From Arenibacter sp. 6A1 (GTDB taxonomy: Bacteria > Bacteroidota > Bacteroidia > Flavobacteriales > Flavobacteriaceae): a stretch of 64,000 nucleotides of DNA. The DNA is taken from the NCBI RefSeq assembly GCF_012272855.1, contig NZ_JAAXCQ010000003.1:1-64000 (forward strand), in the 5' to 3' direction. The notes under the pieces are model-generated. The model was not told where the DNA came from. It was given only the letters and a program-made list of their open reading frames with translations, and made no database searches. A program made the translations under genes and the position numbers. Shown here one piece after another: positions 1 through 8,751 of the stretch (its first letter is position 1; the number at the start of each line of letters is the position of its first letter).

Positions 1-2
1 TT

Positions 3-30
3 AGCTCATTGGGGCATGCCCCAATGAGCT
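3..30. repeat. Perfect 28-bp palindrome
   Basis: The bases from agctcattgggg to the matching arm are their own reverse complement over 28 bp without mismatch. It lies at the left edge of the window, upstream of the truncated hydrolase fragment. It could be a terminator-like hairpin or a recombination-associated stem; there is no poly-T tract beside it. Confidence 0.8.
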
Positions 31-50
31 TTAACTATGTACTATTGTTG

Positions 51-90
51 CCAAATTCTATGTATTCTTATTTACCAAATTCTATGTATT
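51..90. repeat. Two-copy short tandem repeat
   Basis: The 16-mer ccaaattctatgtatt occurs at 51-66 and again at 75-90, a period of 24 bp. It sits directly against the point where homology of the downstream RsbQ-like reading frame begins (about 102), so it may mark the junction that truncated that gene. Confidence 0.75.
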
Positions 91-101
91 TGTAATTACC
101 G

Positions 102-455
102 TTTACAGGATGGTCTAGCGCCATTACTCCTGTAATCATGGGAAATCCAGACAAACCTGAATTGACAGCCGAACTTAAAAATAGTTTTTGCCAAACAGAT
201 CCTGAAATAGCTAAACAATTCGCCGAAGTAACATTCAAGGGAGATGAAAGACAATATCTTGATAAATGCTTAGCAAAAACTTTAATTATTCAAAGTAAAG
301 TAGACATCATAGCTCCGGTAGAGGTGGGAGAATATGTTCATAAAAACCTTGTAAATAGCAAGTTGAAAATACTTGACACAAACGGTCATTGCCCTCATAT
401 GACTGCACCTCGAGAAACGATAGAAGCCATCAAAGAATACTTAGATGCTAAATAA
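102..455 (+). pseudogene. RsbQ-like alpha/beta hydrolase, C-terminal fragment
   Basis: From position 102 the frame reads FTGWSSAITPVIMGNPDKPEL, which matches the middle of RsbQ/KAI2-type alpha/beta hydrolases. The match upstream of the first ATG (138) shows that the ORF is the 3' part of a longer gene. An in-frame stop lies at 93-95. The roughly 150 N-terminal residues of a usual ~270-residue protein, including the nucleophile-Ser elbow, are missing. The catalytic Asp (in SKVDII) and His (in NGHCPHM) regions remain. It lies 35 bp before a PAS histidine kinase, an arrangement recalling RsbQ with its PAS partner RsbP in Bacillus. Without the serine it is unlikely to be an enzyme. I infer a remnant. 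Confidence 0.75.
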
Positions 456-490
456 ATTATACCAGTAAATTATACCAGTAAATAATACAA

Positions 491-1654
491 GTGAATTTAG
501 AGAATCATATTACTATAGATTTATTTAACAAAGCTCCTTTCGGTTATATTATAACACAGGAAGATGGCACTATCATAAAAATAAATGACACATTATTAAG
601 TCTGGTTCAAAGTAATAGAGATGCATTGGTAGGTAAAAAGAAATTTCAAGACTTGTTAAATGTCGGTGGACGCATATATTATGAAACCCACTATTTACCC
701 TTGCTCATCTATCAAAAGGAAGTTCAGGAAATCAATTTTGATATTAGAAGTAAAAAAGGCACTAATATTCCTGTACTAGTTAATACCAATGTTATTAAGG
801 AAAAGGGAGGACAATTGTTTTTCCTCTCAACGGTAATAAATATTTCGCAACGAAAACTTTACGAAAGAGAATTATTTCTTGCCAAAGAAAGGGCTCAAGA
901 AGTTACAAAAAAATTAGAAGAAGCTAATCAAGAACTCAAAAATTTTTCTCATGTCTTAACTCATGATGTAAAATCTCCTCTCGGTAATATTATTGGTTTA
1001 CTTGATTTGGTTGATAATGATATGCTATCCGAAGAAGAGCGATCTGAGTACTTTAATTTGGTCAGAAATTCAACTAGTGGCTTGTTAGATATGATTGATG
1101 GAATACTGAAGTATCATATCAATAGCGATATTGATAGTCAAATACCGGAAAAAATCAGTGTTCAGGATTTAATCACTAAAATAGCTCAAATAGCAGATCC
1201 AGAATCAAAAATTGAACTAACAGTTGTTGACGAAGAAAAAACCATCGAAACGTACAATGTAATAATTGAAATGATTTTACTCAATCTCTTGGTGAATGCT
1301 ATCAAGTATAATGATAAAGAAATAGTTAGGATTAACTTTCTAACTTCTTCAGATGAAAAATATTACCATTTTACAATATCCGATAATGGAAGAGGTATAG
1401 ATGAAAAAGACTTTAAAAGGATATTTGAACCCTCTAAGACCTTGGAAGTAAAAGATAGGTTTAATAGCAAGGGAACTGGGCTTGGTTTATCCTATGTAAA
1501 GAAAATGGTTGAGAAGTTGGGGGGGGCAATCAAAGTCCAATCAAAATTGGGCAGTGGATCAACTTTCTCATTTACAATAATCAAAGGGGGTATGAAGCCC
1601 ATCGGTGCGAAAACGTACGCCAAGAACTCAAGTTCAAATTTGGTAAGAATTTGA
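491..1654 (+). CDS. PAS-domain sensor histidine kinase
   Basis: A 387-residue soluble kinase with no membrane segments. A PAS domain spans about residues 10-120 and a coiled linker about 125-150. The HisKA region has phospho-acceptor His158 in the motif FSHVLTHDVKSPLG. The HATPase domain shows an N box (LLNLLVNAIKYN, ~263-274), a G1 box (DNGRG, ~298-302) and a G2 box (GTGLGL, ~328-333). The start is GTG at 491. The tail after about residue 365 (GGMKPIGAKTYAK...) runs past the usual end of the fold and may be read-through into spacer sequence. No response regulator gene is adjacent. The preceding RsbQ-like fragment suggests it once received a signal from a ligand-hydrolysing partner; that is inference. 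Confidence 0.88.
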   Translation: MNLENHITIDLFNKAPFGYIITQEDGTIIKINDTLLSLVQSNRDALVGKKKFQDLLNVGGRIYYETHYLPLLIYQKEVQEINFDIRSKKGTNIPVLVNTNVIKEKGGQLFFLSTVINISQRKLYERELFLAKERAQEVTKKLEEANQELKNFSHVLTHDVKSPLGNIIGLLDLVDNDMLSEEERSEYFNLVRNSTSGLLDMIDGILKYHINSDIDSQIPEKISVQDLITKIAQIADPESKIELTVVDEEKTIETYNVIIEMILLNLLVNAIKYNDKEIVRINFLTSSDEKYYHFTISDNGRGIDEKDFKRIFEPSKTLEVKDRFNSKGTGLGLSYVKKMVEKLGGAIKVQSKLGSGSTFSFTIIKGGMKPIGAKTYAKNSSSNLVRI

Positions 1655-2069
1655 AATAGGCCCAGTGGATTAACAACTATCAACAGAGGACATGTGCTAA
1701 ATATGATATAGTTATCTGGCATATCACTGGGTTATACAATTCTGACCCGTCAAGCGATATGTACGGACGGGTCATGTCGATTACCCTCAATAGAATTTTT
1801 TGTACACTTACGATTTGCCAACAATGCATATGGTTCATTTTGCCGTATAGTGTATTGAATAATTTTCTTACAAACGATATATTTCCTAAATTGAGACATT
1901 GTTTCGGCGCCCTCCGCTATTTTGCTATTGAGATTTTGCTAAAATATAGCGGATAAGTGGGTAAAACTGCTTCGCTGCGGTCGCCTTACTTAAAACAAAA
2001 CGAAACCATATTCGAGCCGTTGGCAACAAGCAAAACAAATCTCAAATAATTCTTGTAAACAAAAATAAT
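1655..2069. other. Structured spacer with stacked inverted repeats
   Basis: I see no convincing gene here. There are three inverted repeats: cccagtggat (1661-1670) with atcactggg (1723-1731); acccgtc (1745-1751) with gacgggt (1766-1772); and ccgctatttt (1914-1923) with aaaatatagcgg (1941-1952). Positions 1957-2010 match 20781-20834. Just before the next gene is the motif gagccgttggcaac (about 2014-2027). The layout resembles the other accessory spacers. Confidence 0.7.
1957..2010 (+). repeat. 54-bp spacer repeat, copy 1
   Basis: It shares a long run with 20781-20834, including the stretch aaaactgcttcgctgcgg. Only scattered differences separate the two copies, and both lie on the 3' side of a spacer, shortly before the next gene. 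Confidence 0.8.
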
Positions 2070-3224
2070 ATGGATCACGAGCCCAAACCCAAAAAGACAA
2101 GTACTGCTAAAAAATTATTTAATATTTTTAGAGGTGGCTCAGTAGTTCTAGGTTTTATTTTATTCGTAGTTGGAGGTTTATTAATCAATTGGACTAATTC
2201 TATAGAAGTCAATCAAAATCCTTTAATCGGAATTCCTATCGCTTTTGTATGGCTTGTCTCTACAATTGCCTCTTCAATTGGCTTTATCATACTTATAATC
2301 AATCTGGTTCTATGGATTGTAATTAATAATAACAGGCTAAAGAATTACGTTGCGCTATCCTTGGTGTTAATTATCGCCTTAAGCGTTAGCTATAACTATT
2401 ATACCGATCACCAGCGTGCAAATGGAATCACAATCGAATATTACGGAGATGGAAGTGGTTTTAAAGAATCGGAGGGCGAATTATGTAATGGGTATAAAAT
2501 TGGGAAATGGGTTTATTATCATTACGGTGGAATACCCTCACTAGAGCGCACCTACGTAATTATAGATGTAGTCACCAACCGTAGGGTAGACACAAAAAAT
2601 AAATCTTTTAAATTTGGATTACCAGAAGATTCTTGGCTTAAAAGTGTTGAAGAAGGACTAACTAGCCATTGGGATGAACAAGGACAATTGGTGTCTCAAG
2701 GTATGGAATCTATTGGTAATCGAGTTGGTATTTGGAAGACATGGTATCCAAGTGGAGCAAAAGAGTCCGAAACCAATCACGAAGATCATTCTGAAACACA
2801 TTGGTACGAGAATGGTGTAAAGAAATCATTTTCAAACTATGGTTACGGCGTAGCCGGTTTTAAACAAGAATGGAATGAAAAGGGACAGTTAATTTCAGAA
2901 AGAGAATACAACAAAGATGGTGATTTTGTTGATGCTGTTTATGGTCGGTTTTTTATTGATTATGAGTCAAGTCATTATACGGCTTATGAACCCAGAAATA
3001 TTTCTGACTCAAATAAAAAAAATGTTGGCTTTTATCGCAACGGTAACAAAAAATATGAATTTGATTGGGTGGATGGGAAAACTAAAGGCCCAGTAAAAGA
3101 GTGGTTTATAAATGGGCAGCAAAAATCGGAAATGTATTGGGTTGATCATCAAGAAGATGGTACTTGGAAGTCATGGAATTATGATGGAAGTTTACAATCA
3201 GAAAAAATATATCACAAAGAATAA
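2070..3224 (+). CDS. Membrane-anchored MORN-2 repeat (YwqK-like) protein
   Basis: A 384-residue protein. Three hydrophobic segments at about 24-45, 52-84 and 90-108 place the N-terminus in the membrane. The remainder is a series of 20-25-residue MORN-2 type repeats with signatures such as G.W..Y...G: GIWKTWYPSGAKESE, HWYENGVKKSF, EWNEKGQLISE, GFYRNGNKKYEF, EWFINGQQKSEM, GTWKSWNYDGSLQSE. Proteins with these repeats are often labelled toxin-antitoxin YwqK-family antitoxins, but that name is not supported by function here. The role is unknown. It is a single-gene unit in the accessory array. Confidence 0.8.
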   Translation: MDHEPKPKKTSTAKKLFNIFRGGSVVLGFILFVVGGLLINWTNSIEVNQNPLIGIPIAFVWLVSTIASSIGFIILIINLVLWIVINNNRLKNYVALSLVLIIALSVSYNYYTDHQRANGITIEYYGDGSGFKESEGELCNGYKIGKWVYYHYGGIPSLERTYVIIDVVTNRRVDTKNKSFKFGLPEDSWLKSVEEGLTSHWDEQGQLVSQGMESIGNRVGIWKTWYPSGAKESETNHEDHSETHWYENGVKKSFSNYGYGVAGFKQEWNEKGQLISEREYNKDGDFVDAVYGRFFIDYESSHYTAYEPRNISDSNKKNVGFYRNGNKKYEFDWVDGKTKGPVKEWFINGQQKSEMYWVDHQEDGTWKSWNYDGSLQSEKIYHKE

Positions 3225-3503
3225 ATAGAATAGTTAATAATGATCAGTCTGAAAGTTGAACCCTTTTATACCAAAACTAATAATATAATCCTCAAGCATT
3301 ATTACTGTTTAGTAGTATCATTAGATTTTTAAATGCCAATTGTCAACACCGTATAAAAATAATAGCGGTTTAATAGATGAACCAAAAATGATTTAAAAAT
3401 TAAAGAATAGTTGTAAACGGAAAATTAAGTGCATAAATTCCACTACTATTCTTATACGAGAACGTGAGCATCCATATAAAAAAACCGCACTGTATATAAG
3501 TAA
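3225..3503. other. Spacer with gaatagt/actattc stem and TTATACGAGAACGT motif
   Basis: No gene is seen. gaatagt (3405-3411) can pair with actattc (3445-3451). The latter begins the string actattcttatacgagaacgt (3445-3465), which recurs at 7872-7886 and, in variant form, at 8929-8949. The downstream gene starts about 40 bp later. Confidence 0.65.
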
Positions 3504-4250
3504 ATGATTATTGAAAAAACATATCATCCTAGTTTTCCTCTAAACCAATATGTTGATTTAATATGGATTGGTAAGGTATCTGAACTTGAAATAAGTTCAA
3601 GCCACCATGCTGCATTATTTACCGAACTTATTTTTAATTATGGAGACCAGTTCGAAATTGAAGGTCAGAATGTTGAGAATCTTGCTTCGAGTAATGACCA
3701 TCAAATTTTATCAGGTTTAAAAACCTCACCTTTTCACACCAAAATATCAGGAACTTATGGTAACGTTGGGCTTATTTTGAAACCATTTTGCTATGGAATG
3801 CTTACTGAAAAATTTGGTTCAAAGGCAATGGAGAATGTTTCTGCAATATTATTTGAACAACTTTTTGTGCCAACAAGCCCTGATTTTGGAAGAGTAGAAC
3901 AGCATCTATTAAAAATATTTGAATTTACTCCTATTGATAATGATTTAGTAAAGTTTGAAAATTATATTTCTAAAAACCTTTTGGAAAAAGGAAGTCTAAA
4001 AGACTTCAACATGTCTATTTCAATATCACAAAAAAGTTTTATTCAAAAGTTTAAAAAACACTTTCTGCTTACTCCAAGTGAGTACGTAAAACTAAAACAG
4101 GTGAATTATGCTATTCAGCTGCTACAAAGTAAAGATTCAGAAAAGCTTATAAATATTGGACTAGACTCAGGTTTTTACGACCAATCACACTTTATTAGAA
4201 TTTTTAAAAAATTCTGCGGAGTAACTCCAAAACAATTTTTAAATGGGTAA
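3504..4250 (+). CDS. AraC-family transcriptional regulator
   Basis: 248 residues. The C-terminal ~90 residues (about 155-248) hold the paired helix-turn-helix of AraC/XylS proteins; the diagnostic second helix pair reads SGFYDQSHFIRIFKKFCGVTPKQF. The N-terminal part begins HPSFPLNQYVDLIW, like the DUF6597 sensor domain of Bacteroidota AraC proteins. It lies 63 bp upstream of a DHFR-like gene and a UvrA-like ATPase gene on the same strand, so it probably controls them. A second AraC protein of the same build is at 10175-10990. Confidence 0.9.
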   Translation: MIIEKTYHPSFPLNQYVDLIWIGKVSELEISSSHHAALFTELIFNYGDQFEIEGQNVENLASSNDHQILSGLKTSPFHTKISGTYGNVGLILKPFCYGMLTEKFGSKAMENVSAILFEQLFVPTSPDFGRVEQHLLKIFEFTPIDNDLVKFENYISKNLLEKGSLKDFNMSISISQKSFIQKFKKHFLLTPSEYVKLKQVNYAIQLLQSKDSEKLINIGLDSGFYDQSHFIRIFKKFCGVTPKQFLNG

Positions 4251-4301
4251 ATTCTGTACAATTTTATCAATCGTTCATTATTTATTTTTGGGAAATAAAT
4301 T

Positions 4302-4307
4302 AAGGAG
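4302..4307 (+). promoter_or_regulatory. Canonical Shine-Dalgarno sequence before the DHFR-like gene
   Basis: AAGGAG lies 6 nt before the ATG at 4314. Strong Shine-Dalgarno sequences are uncommon in Bacteroidota genes, and few starts in this window have one, so this may hint at a foreign origin of the DHFR-like/UvrA-like pair. Confidence 0.6.
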
Positions 4308-4313
4308 AATATT

Positions 4314-4844
4314 ATGAGAAAGTTAGTATTGTACATTAGTATGAGTGTTGATGGTTATCTGGCAACAAAAGATGACGATTTGTCTTGGTTATCAATAGTT
4401 GAAAAGGAAGGTGAAGATTATGGTTATCATGATTTTTATAAGGATGTTGATACTTACATTGTTGGCAAAACAACATACGATACAATTTTAAAACTAACAG
4501 GAGGAAAGTTACCTCAAGCTGAAAATTTGGATTGCTATGTTATTACAAGACAAAATATAGCTGACAAAGAAAACGTTACTTTTTATAATGGAGACATTGA
4601 GAATTTAATACACAAATTAAAATCGGAAGAAGGAAAGAATATTGTTTGTGATGGTGGTGGTCAAATTGTAAAATTGTTGATGGAGAAAAACTTAATTGAC
4701 GAGTATATAATTTCTGTAATACCTGTATTCTTGGGTGAAGGAAAACGTTTATTTATTGGAGGTATAGATACGATAAACTTAAAAGCATTATCTAGTAAAA
4801 GCTTTGACACAGGACTTGTTCAACTTCATTATTCAAAGCAATGA
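4314..4844 (+). CDS. Dihydrofolate reductase-like (RibD C-terminal fold) protein
   Basis: 176 residues beginning MRKLVLYISMSVDGYLA, the typical opening of the YwjB/YyaP family of DHFR-fold reductases. Motifs include YIVGKTTYDTIL, NIVCDGGGQIVKLL and EYIISVIPVFLGEGKRLF. The family presumably uses NADPH; the substrate is not known and it is not a confirmed DHFR. It overlaps the UvrA-like gene by 4 bp (ATGA), so the two are translationally coupled. The start is fixed by the AAGGAG 6 nt upstream. Confidence 0.88.
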   Translation: MRKLVLYISMSVDGYLATKDDDLSWLSIVEKEGEDYGYHDFYKDVDTYIVGKTTYDTILKLTGGKLPQAENLDCYVITRQNIADKENVTFYNGDIENLIHKLKSEEGKNIVCDGGGQIVKLLMEKNLIDEYIISVIPVFLGEGKRLFIGGIDTINLKALSSKSFDTGLVQLHYSKQ

Positions 4845-7108
4845 AAAATATTATTATTAAGGGAGCAAGACAGAACAACCTGAAAAATTTGGATATAGAG
4901 ATACCAAGAAATCAGATTGTGCTGTTTACAGGAGTATCAGGTTCAGGTAAATCATCGCTAGTTTTTGAAACAATTAATTCTGAGGCTCAAAGACAACTTT
5001 ATGATACATTCAGCACATTTGCACGGAGCAGAATGCCTAAATATGAACAGGCAGATTATGATTTGATTGAAAATTTATCTCCTGTAATCCTAATTGAACA
5101 AAAGAGATTTTCTGGAAATTCAAGGTCAACAGTTGGTACGGTAACTGAAATTTATACATACCTGCGTTTGTTATACTCCCGTATCGGTTCAGAGCTTATT
5201 GGTGGTTCAAATCATTTTTCTTTTAATTCTCCCGAAGGCATGTGTGAGAATTGTAGCGGAACAGGAAAGGCAACAAAAATTGAAATAGACTCTTTGATAA
5301 ATTGGGATAAAACGATAAATAATGGTGGGATTCTATTTAGCGATTTCAAAGTTGATTCAATTTATTGGAAACAGATTGTAATATCTAATTTGTTTGATTG
5401 TGACAAACCTTTTAAAGATTTTTCAGAATCAGAAATAAATGACTTTTTGTATGCCAAATCCATTCGTTACAATATGGGGAGTGAAGAAGGATTTCTTAAA
5501 GGAAATTATGAAGGCATATACCGAAAAATAAACCGTTTGTATCTAAATAAAGATATTGCAAGTTTATCAAAGAAGAAACAGGATGTTATAAAGAATTACA
5601 TCCATCAAGGGACTTGTGATAAATGCGGTGGGGCACGCATAAACCAAAAAGCACTTTCGATTAAGATAAATGAAAAGAACATTTATGAATTGTGCCAGTT
5701 GCAATTGAATGAACTACTTGATTTTATTTCACAAATTGAAAACCCACTTGTAGAAACTGTTCTTCAACAAATTAAAACACGTTTGCAGAATTTAGTAAAT
5801 ATTGGTGTGGGGTATTTAAACCTATCACGTGAAACAAGTACCTTATCGGGCGGAGAAGCACAGCGAGTTAAGTTAGCAAAACAATTAGGAAGCAGCTTGA
5901 CCGAAATGCTCTACATATTAGACGAGCCAAGTGTTGGTTTGCACCCAAGAGATGTACATTTGGTTAATGAATTATTCAAAAAGTTAAAAGAAGCAGGGAA
6001 CACTGTTTTGGTAGTGGAGCATGACCCCGATATTATAAAAATAGCAGACCATATTATTGATATTGGGCCAAATGCAGGAGTCTTAGGTGGAGAAGTAGTT
6101 TATCAAGGTAATTATGTAGGATTAAAAAAATCTGATACTTTGACAGGTCAATTTTTAAATACACCAATAGAACGACAAAGCCCAATAAGAAAATCGGACG
6201 AGTACTATCAAATAACCAATGCGACAGCTAATAATCTGAAGAATATTTCCGTAAGAATTCCTAAGCAAGTTTTTGTTTGTATAACTGGAGTTGCTGGCTC
6301 AGGAAAAAGTTCTTTGATTCATAAAGAATTTGTAAAGAAAAATCCTGAATCAATTGTAATAGACCAAAGTCCTGTTGGTCAATCTGAACGCTCTAATTCT
6401 GCAACTTATACAGGAGTATTTGACTTAATTCGAAAAGAATTTGCGAAAACCAATAAAGTAAGTAGCTCTCTGTTTAGTTTTAACTCAAAAGGAGCTTGCC
6501 CTAAATGTAACGGATTGGGTTACATAACAATTGATATGGCATTTCTTGATTCAGTAAAATCAAAATGTGAAGAATGCGATGGGAAAAGATACAGCAAAGA
6601 CATTTTAAAGTATGCCTACCAAGGGAAGAACATATTTGAAGTTTTAGAACTAACGATCAATCAAGCTTATGAATTCTTTGGAAGCGGAGAAATCCAATCA
6701 AAACTTAAATTGCTTTTAGAAGTAGGATTAGGATATTTAAAACTTGGGCAACCGCTTTCAACATTATCTGGTGGTGAATGTCAAAGAGTAAAACTTGCAA
6801 GCGAATTACACAAGCAAGGGAACATTTACATCATGGACGAACCGACAACTGGTTTACATATGTCTGACATCAAAAAGATTATTGAACTAATGAATAAATT
6901 GGTTGATAACGGAAATTCATTAATTGTAATAGAACACAATTTGGACGTAATACATAATTCTGATTGGATAATTGACATCGGGCTTGAAGGAGGAATTGCA
7001 GGCGGTGAATTGATATTTGAAGGGACTCCCGACCAGATAATTGATTGTAAAGAAAGTTATACAGGGAAATACTTAAATGATTATATACTAATGAAATACG
7101 AATCCTAA
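4841..7108 (+). CDS. UvrA-like ABC ATPase (UvrA2 / DrrC class)
   Basis: 755 residues, against about 940 for repair UvrA. Two ABC modules are complete: Walker A GVSGSGKSS (31-39) and GVAGSGKSS (483-491), signatures LSGGEAQR (335-342) and LSGGECQR (642-649), and Walker B ILDEP (359-363) and IMDEP (664-668). Two four-Cys zinc modules remain (C135/C138 with C259/C262; C553/C556 with C576/C579). The shortfall lies in the first-module insertion that carries the UvrB-binding domain in UvrA, as in UvrA2/DrrC proteins linked to resistance to DNA-binding drugs. Coupling to a reductase-fold gene and an AraC gene suggests an inducible resistance unit (inference). Confidence 0.9.
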   Translation: MKNIIIKGARQNNLKNLDIEIPRNQIVLFTGVSGSGKSSLVFETINSEAQRQLYDTFSTFARSRMPKYEQADYDLIENLSPVILIEQKRFSGNSRSTVGTVTEIYTYLRLLYSRIGSELIGGSNHFSFNSPEGMCENCSGTGKATKIEIDSLINWDKTINNGGILFSDFKVDSIYWKQIVISNLFDCDKPFKDFSESEINDFLYAKSIRYNMGSEEGFLKGNYEGIYRKINRLYLNKDIASLSKKKQDVIKNYIHQGTCDKCGGARINQKALSIKINEKNIYELCQLQLNELLDFISQIENPLVETVLQQIKTRLQNLVNIGVGYLNLSRETSTLSGGEAQRVKLAKQLGSSLTEMLYILDEPSVGLHPRDVHLVNELFKKLKEAGNTVLVVEHDPDIIKIADHIIDIGPNAGVLGGEVVYQGNYVGLKKSDTLTGQFLNTPIERQSPIRKSDEYYQITNATANNLKNISVRIPKQVFVCITGVAGSGKSSLIHKEFVKKNPESIVIDQSPVGQSERSNSATYTGVFDLIRKEFAKTNKVSSSLFSFNSKGACPKCNGLGYITIDMAFLDSVKSKCEECDGKRYSKDILKYAYQGKNIFEVLELTINQAYEFFGSGEIQSKLKLLLEVGLGYLKLGQPLSTLSGGECQRVKLASELHKQGNIYIMDEPTTGLHMSDIKKIIELMNKLVDNGNSLIVIEHNLDVIHNSDWIIDIGLEGGIAGGELIFEGTPDQIIDCKESYTGKYLNDYILMKYES

Positions 7109-7244
7109 CATTTTGTAGAAGTAATGGCAGGCAATGTGGTAAATATCAAGGCTTGTAGCCCGCTCAAACTGTATATCGGTTTGACAGCTAATTATCACGT
7201 AATCTGAAGTGAGAAAAATCAAACTGAAATTTAAAACTATAGAT

Positions 7245-7670
7245 ATGAAAGCAACATTGAAGTTTACCAGAGCAATGCTAAATTTATTAATCGCTGTATT
7301 TGTATTAACGGGAAGTTGTACATTGATAGCACAAGAGAAAAAAACAACTGAGTTCAAAGACTTTAAAATTGTTGTGGAAAAGACGGAAAAAGGAATTAAA
7401 ATGGCGAGTGTTAAAGGAAGTGCTTGGATTGATTTAGCGTTTAACATTAACAACAACCAACCACAGGCAATTGATGAATATGGAATGACGGAATTGGACA
7501 ACATTTCTTCGGACAAAGACACTAATCTTGCGGATTTCTTATTCACAGTATCTAAAACTGACGATGGAATTGCACTAAAAGGTATTGAAGGAACAGCATG
7601 GAAAGAATTAAGTTTTTCTCTTTCTGAAAATGAAAAACAAGGGATTGACCAATTTGGAATGGTAAACTGA
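7245..7670 (+). CDS. Secreted protein with two internal repeats, unknown function
   Basis: ATG 7245 is preferred over the upstream GTG at 7209, because the frame then opens with a signal peptide (MKATLKFTRAMLNLLIAVFVLTG..., cleavage near AQ-EKK). The 141-residue product is two copies of a ~47-residue unit: DFKIVVEKTEKGIKM...GSAWIDLAF...QAIDEYGM, then DFLFTVSKTDDGIAL...GTAWKELSF...QGIDQFGM. I do not recognise the family. Each repeat pairs a beta-rich start with an AW..L.F core. It is a single-gene unit between structured spacers. Confidence 0.7.
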   Translation: MKATLKFTRAMLNLLIAVFVLTGSCTLIAQEKKTTEFKDFKIVVEKTEKGIKMASVKGSAWIDLAFNINNNQPQAIDEYGMTELDNISSDKDTNLADFLFTVSKTDDGIALKGIEGTAWKELSFSLSENEKQGIDQFGMVN

Positions 7671-7896
7671 AATAACACCTACACACAGCAATGTATAAGG
7701 CCAATAAGTTTATAAACCCTTAAGGAGCATTCCAGGAAATAGAGGGCTCAGCTTGTTTGCGGCTCGGTTCGCCCACTATTTCTTAGCTAGAAGCCACAAG
7801 CAGTTTGAAAAAAACAGCTTGTTTTATTACCGGTAAATAATATTACAGTAACCGGAAAGAAACTTACTGGCCTTATACGAGAACGTACCACACTGT
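7671..7896. other. Structured spacer
   Basis: No gene is seen. The arms aaatagagggct and cgcccactattt (about 7737-7781) form an imperfect hairpin. The string cttatacgagaacgt (7872-7886), identical to one at 3451-3465, ends 10 bp before the next start codon. Confidence 0.6.
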
Positions 7897-8751
7897 ATGA
7901 AAAACATTATAGCATTCATAGCCATTTTTATATCCAATTGGGCGGTTGGACAAATTTCAGGAATTGTGACCGACGATTCGAATGGACAACCAATAGCCTA
8001 TGTCAACGTTTGGGTTAAAAATACTAGAGTTGGTGCAACAACGGGAGAAAACGGAAAGTTTGTCATTGAGAGCGCCAAAATTGGCGATTCAATGCTTGTT
8101 TCAAGTCTCGGATATGCGAGCACTGAATTTTCTGCCATCAGGGAAAATTATGTAACCCTTACACCAAAAGTTAATGAGTTGGACGAGGTAGTCGTTATTC
8201 CAATGAAGAACACAGAAACATTTTCGATAATATCTTTTAAGAAAGTCAAAAAGAACAGAAAATGGTATAACAATGGACACTATTCCCTAGCCAGATTCAT
8301 TAAATACGAACAGGAATACGATAAAACACCATTTCTTAATCAAATAAGCTTAATCACCCTAAATGCAAAAAGGGAAAATGTCATTTTTCGTATCCGTTTA
8401 GTAGAGATTGGTGAGAACGGAGAACCGTCGGAAAATGGATTAACAAATAATATAATTCTAGAATCTAAAAAAGGAGTTAATGAAATAACTCTAGAGTTAA
8501 GTGCTGAAAAAATTCTAATCCCTAAAAATGGTTTCTTTGTGGTAGTTGATAGGTTAAATATCGAAAAAAATAAAAGTTTCAACAAAAATGCAAAAATGGA
8601 CATTTTGCAACCTGCAATTGGAATAGAACTGTCAGACCAAGAGAAAAACACTTGGTTTGGATTTGGAGGTAAATGGATACCGCCATCGGAAATAAAAGAT
8701 TTTCTCGGGAGCAACGGAAATATAGCCGTAAATATTAAGCTCACGAATTAA
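7897..8751 (+). CDS. Carboxypeptidase-like regulatory domain protein, secreted
   Basis: 284 residues. A signal peptide (about 1-18, ending VGQ) is followed by a CarboxypepD_reg-like beta sandwich (about 19-95: ISGIVTDDSNGQPIAYVNVWV, TGENGKFVI, SLGYASTEF). The domain is the one found at the N-terminus of many SusC/TonB-dependent proteins, but here it is followed by a ~190-residue beta-rich domain of unknown role and no barrel. It is probably exported to the periplasm or outer membrane. Substrate and partners are unknown. Confidence 0.8.
   Translation: MKNIIAFIAIFISNWAVGQISGIVTDDSNGQPIAYVNVWVKNTRVGATTGENGKFVIESAKIGDSMLVSSLGYASTEFSAIRENYVTLTPKVNELDEVVVIPMKNTETFSIISFKKVKKNRKWYNNGHYSLARFIKYEQEYDKTPFLNQISLITLNAKRENVIFRIRLVEIGENGEPSENGLTNNIILESKKGVNEITLELSAEKILIPKNGFFVVVDRLNIEKNKSFNKNAKMDILQPAIGIELSDQEKNTWFGFGGKWIPPSEIKDFLGSNGNIAVNIKLTN

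Noticed and set aside
1759-1956. 65-codon + strand ORF in the spacer after the histidine kinase
   Set aside because: It overlaps two inverted repeats, has no recognisable protein pattern, and lies in a spacer type that is otherwise non-coding.
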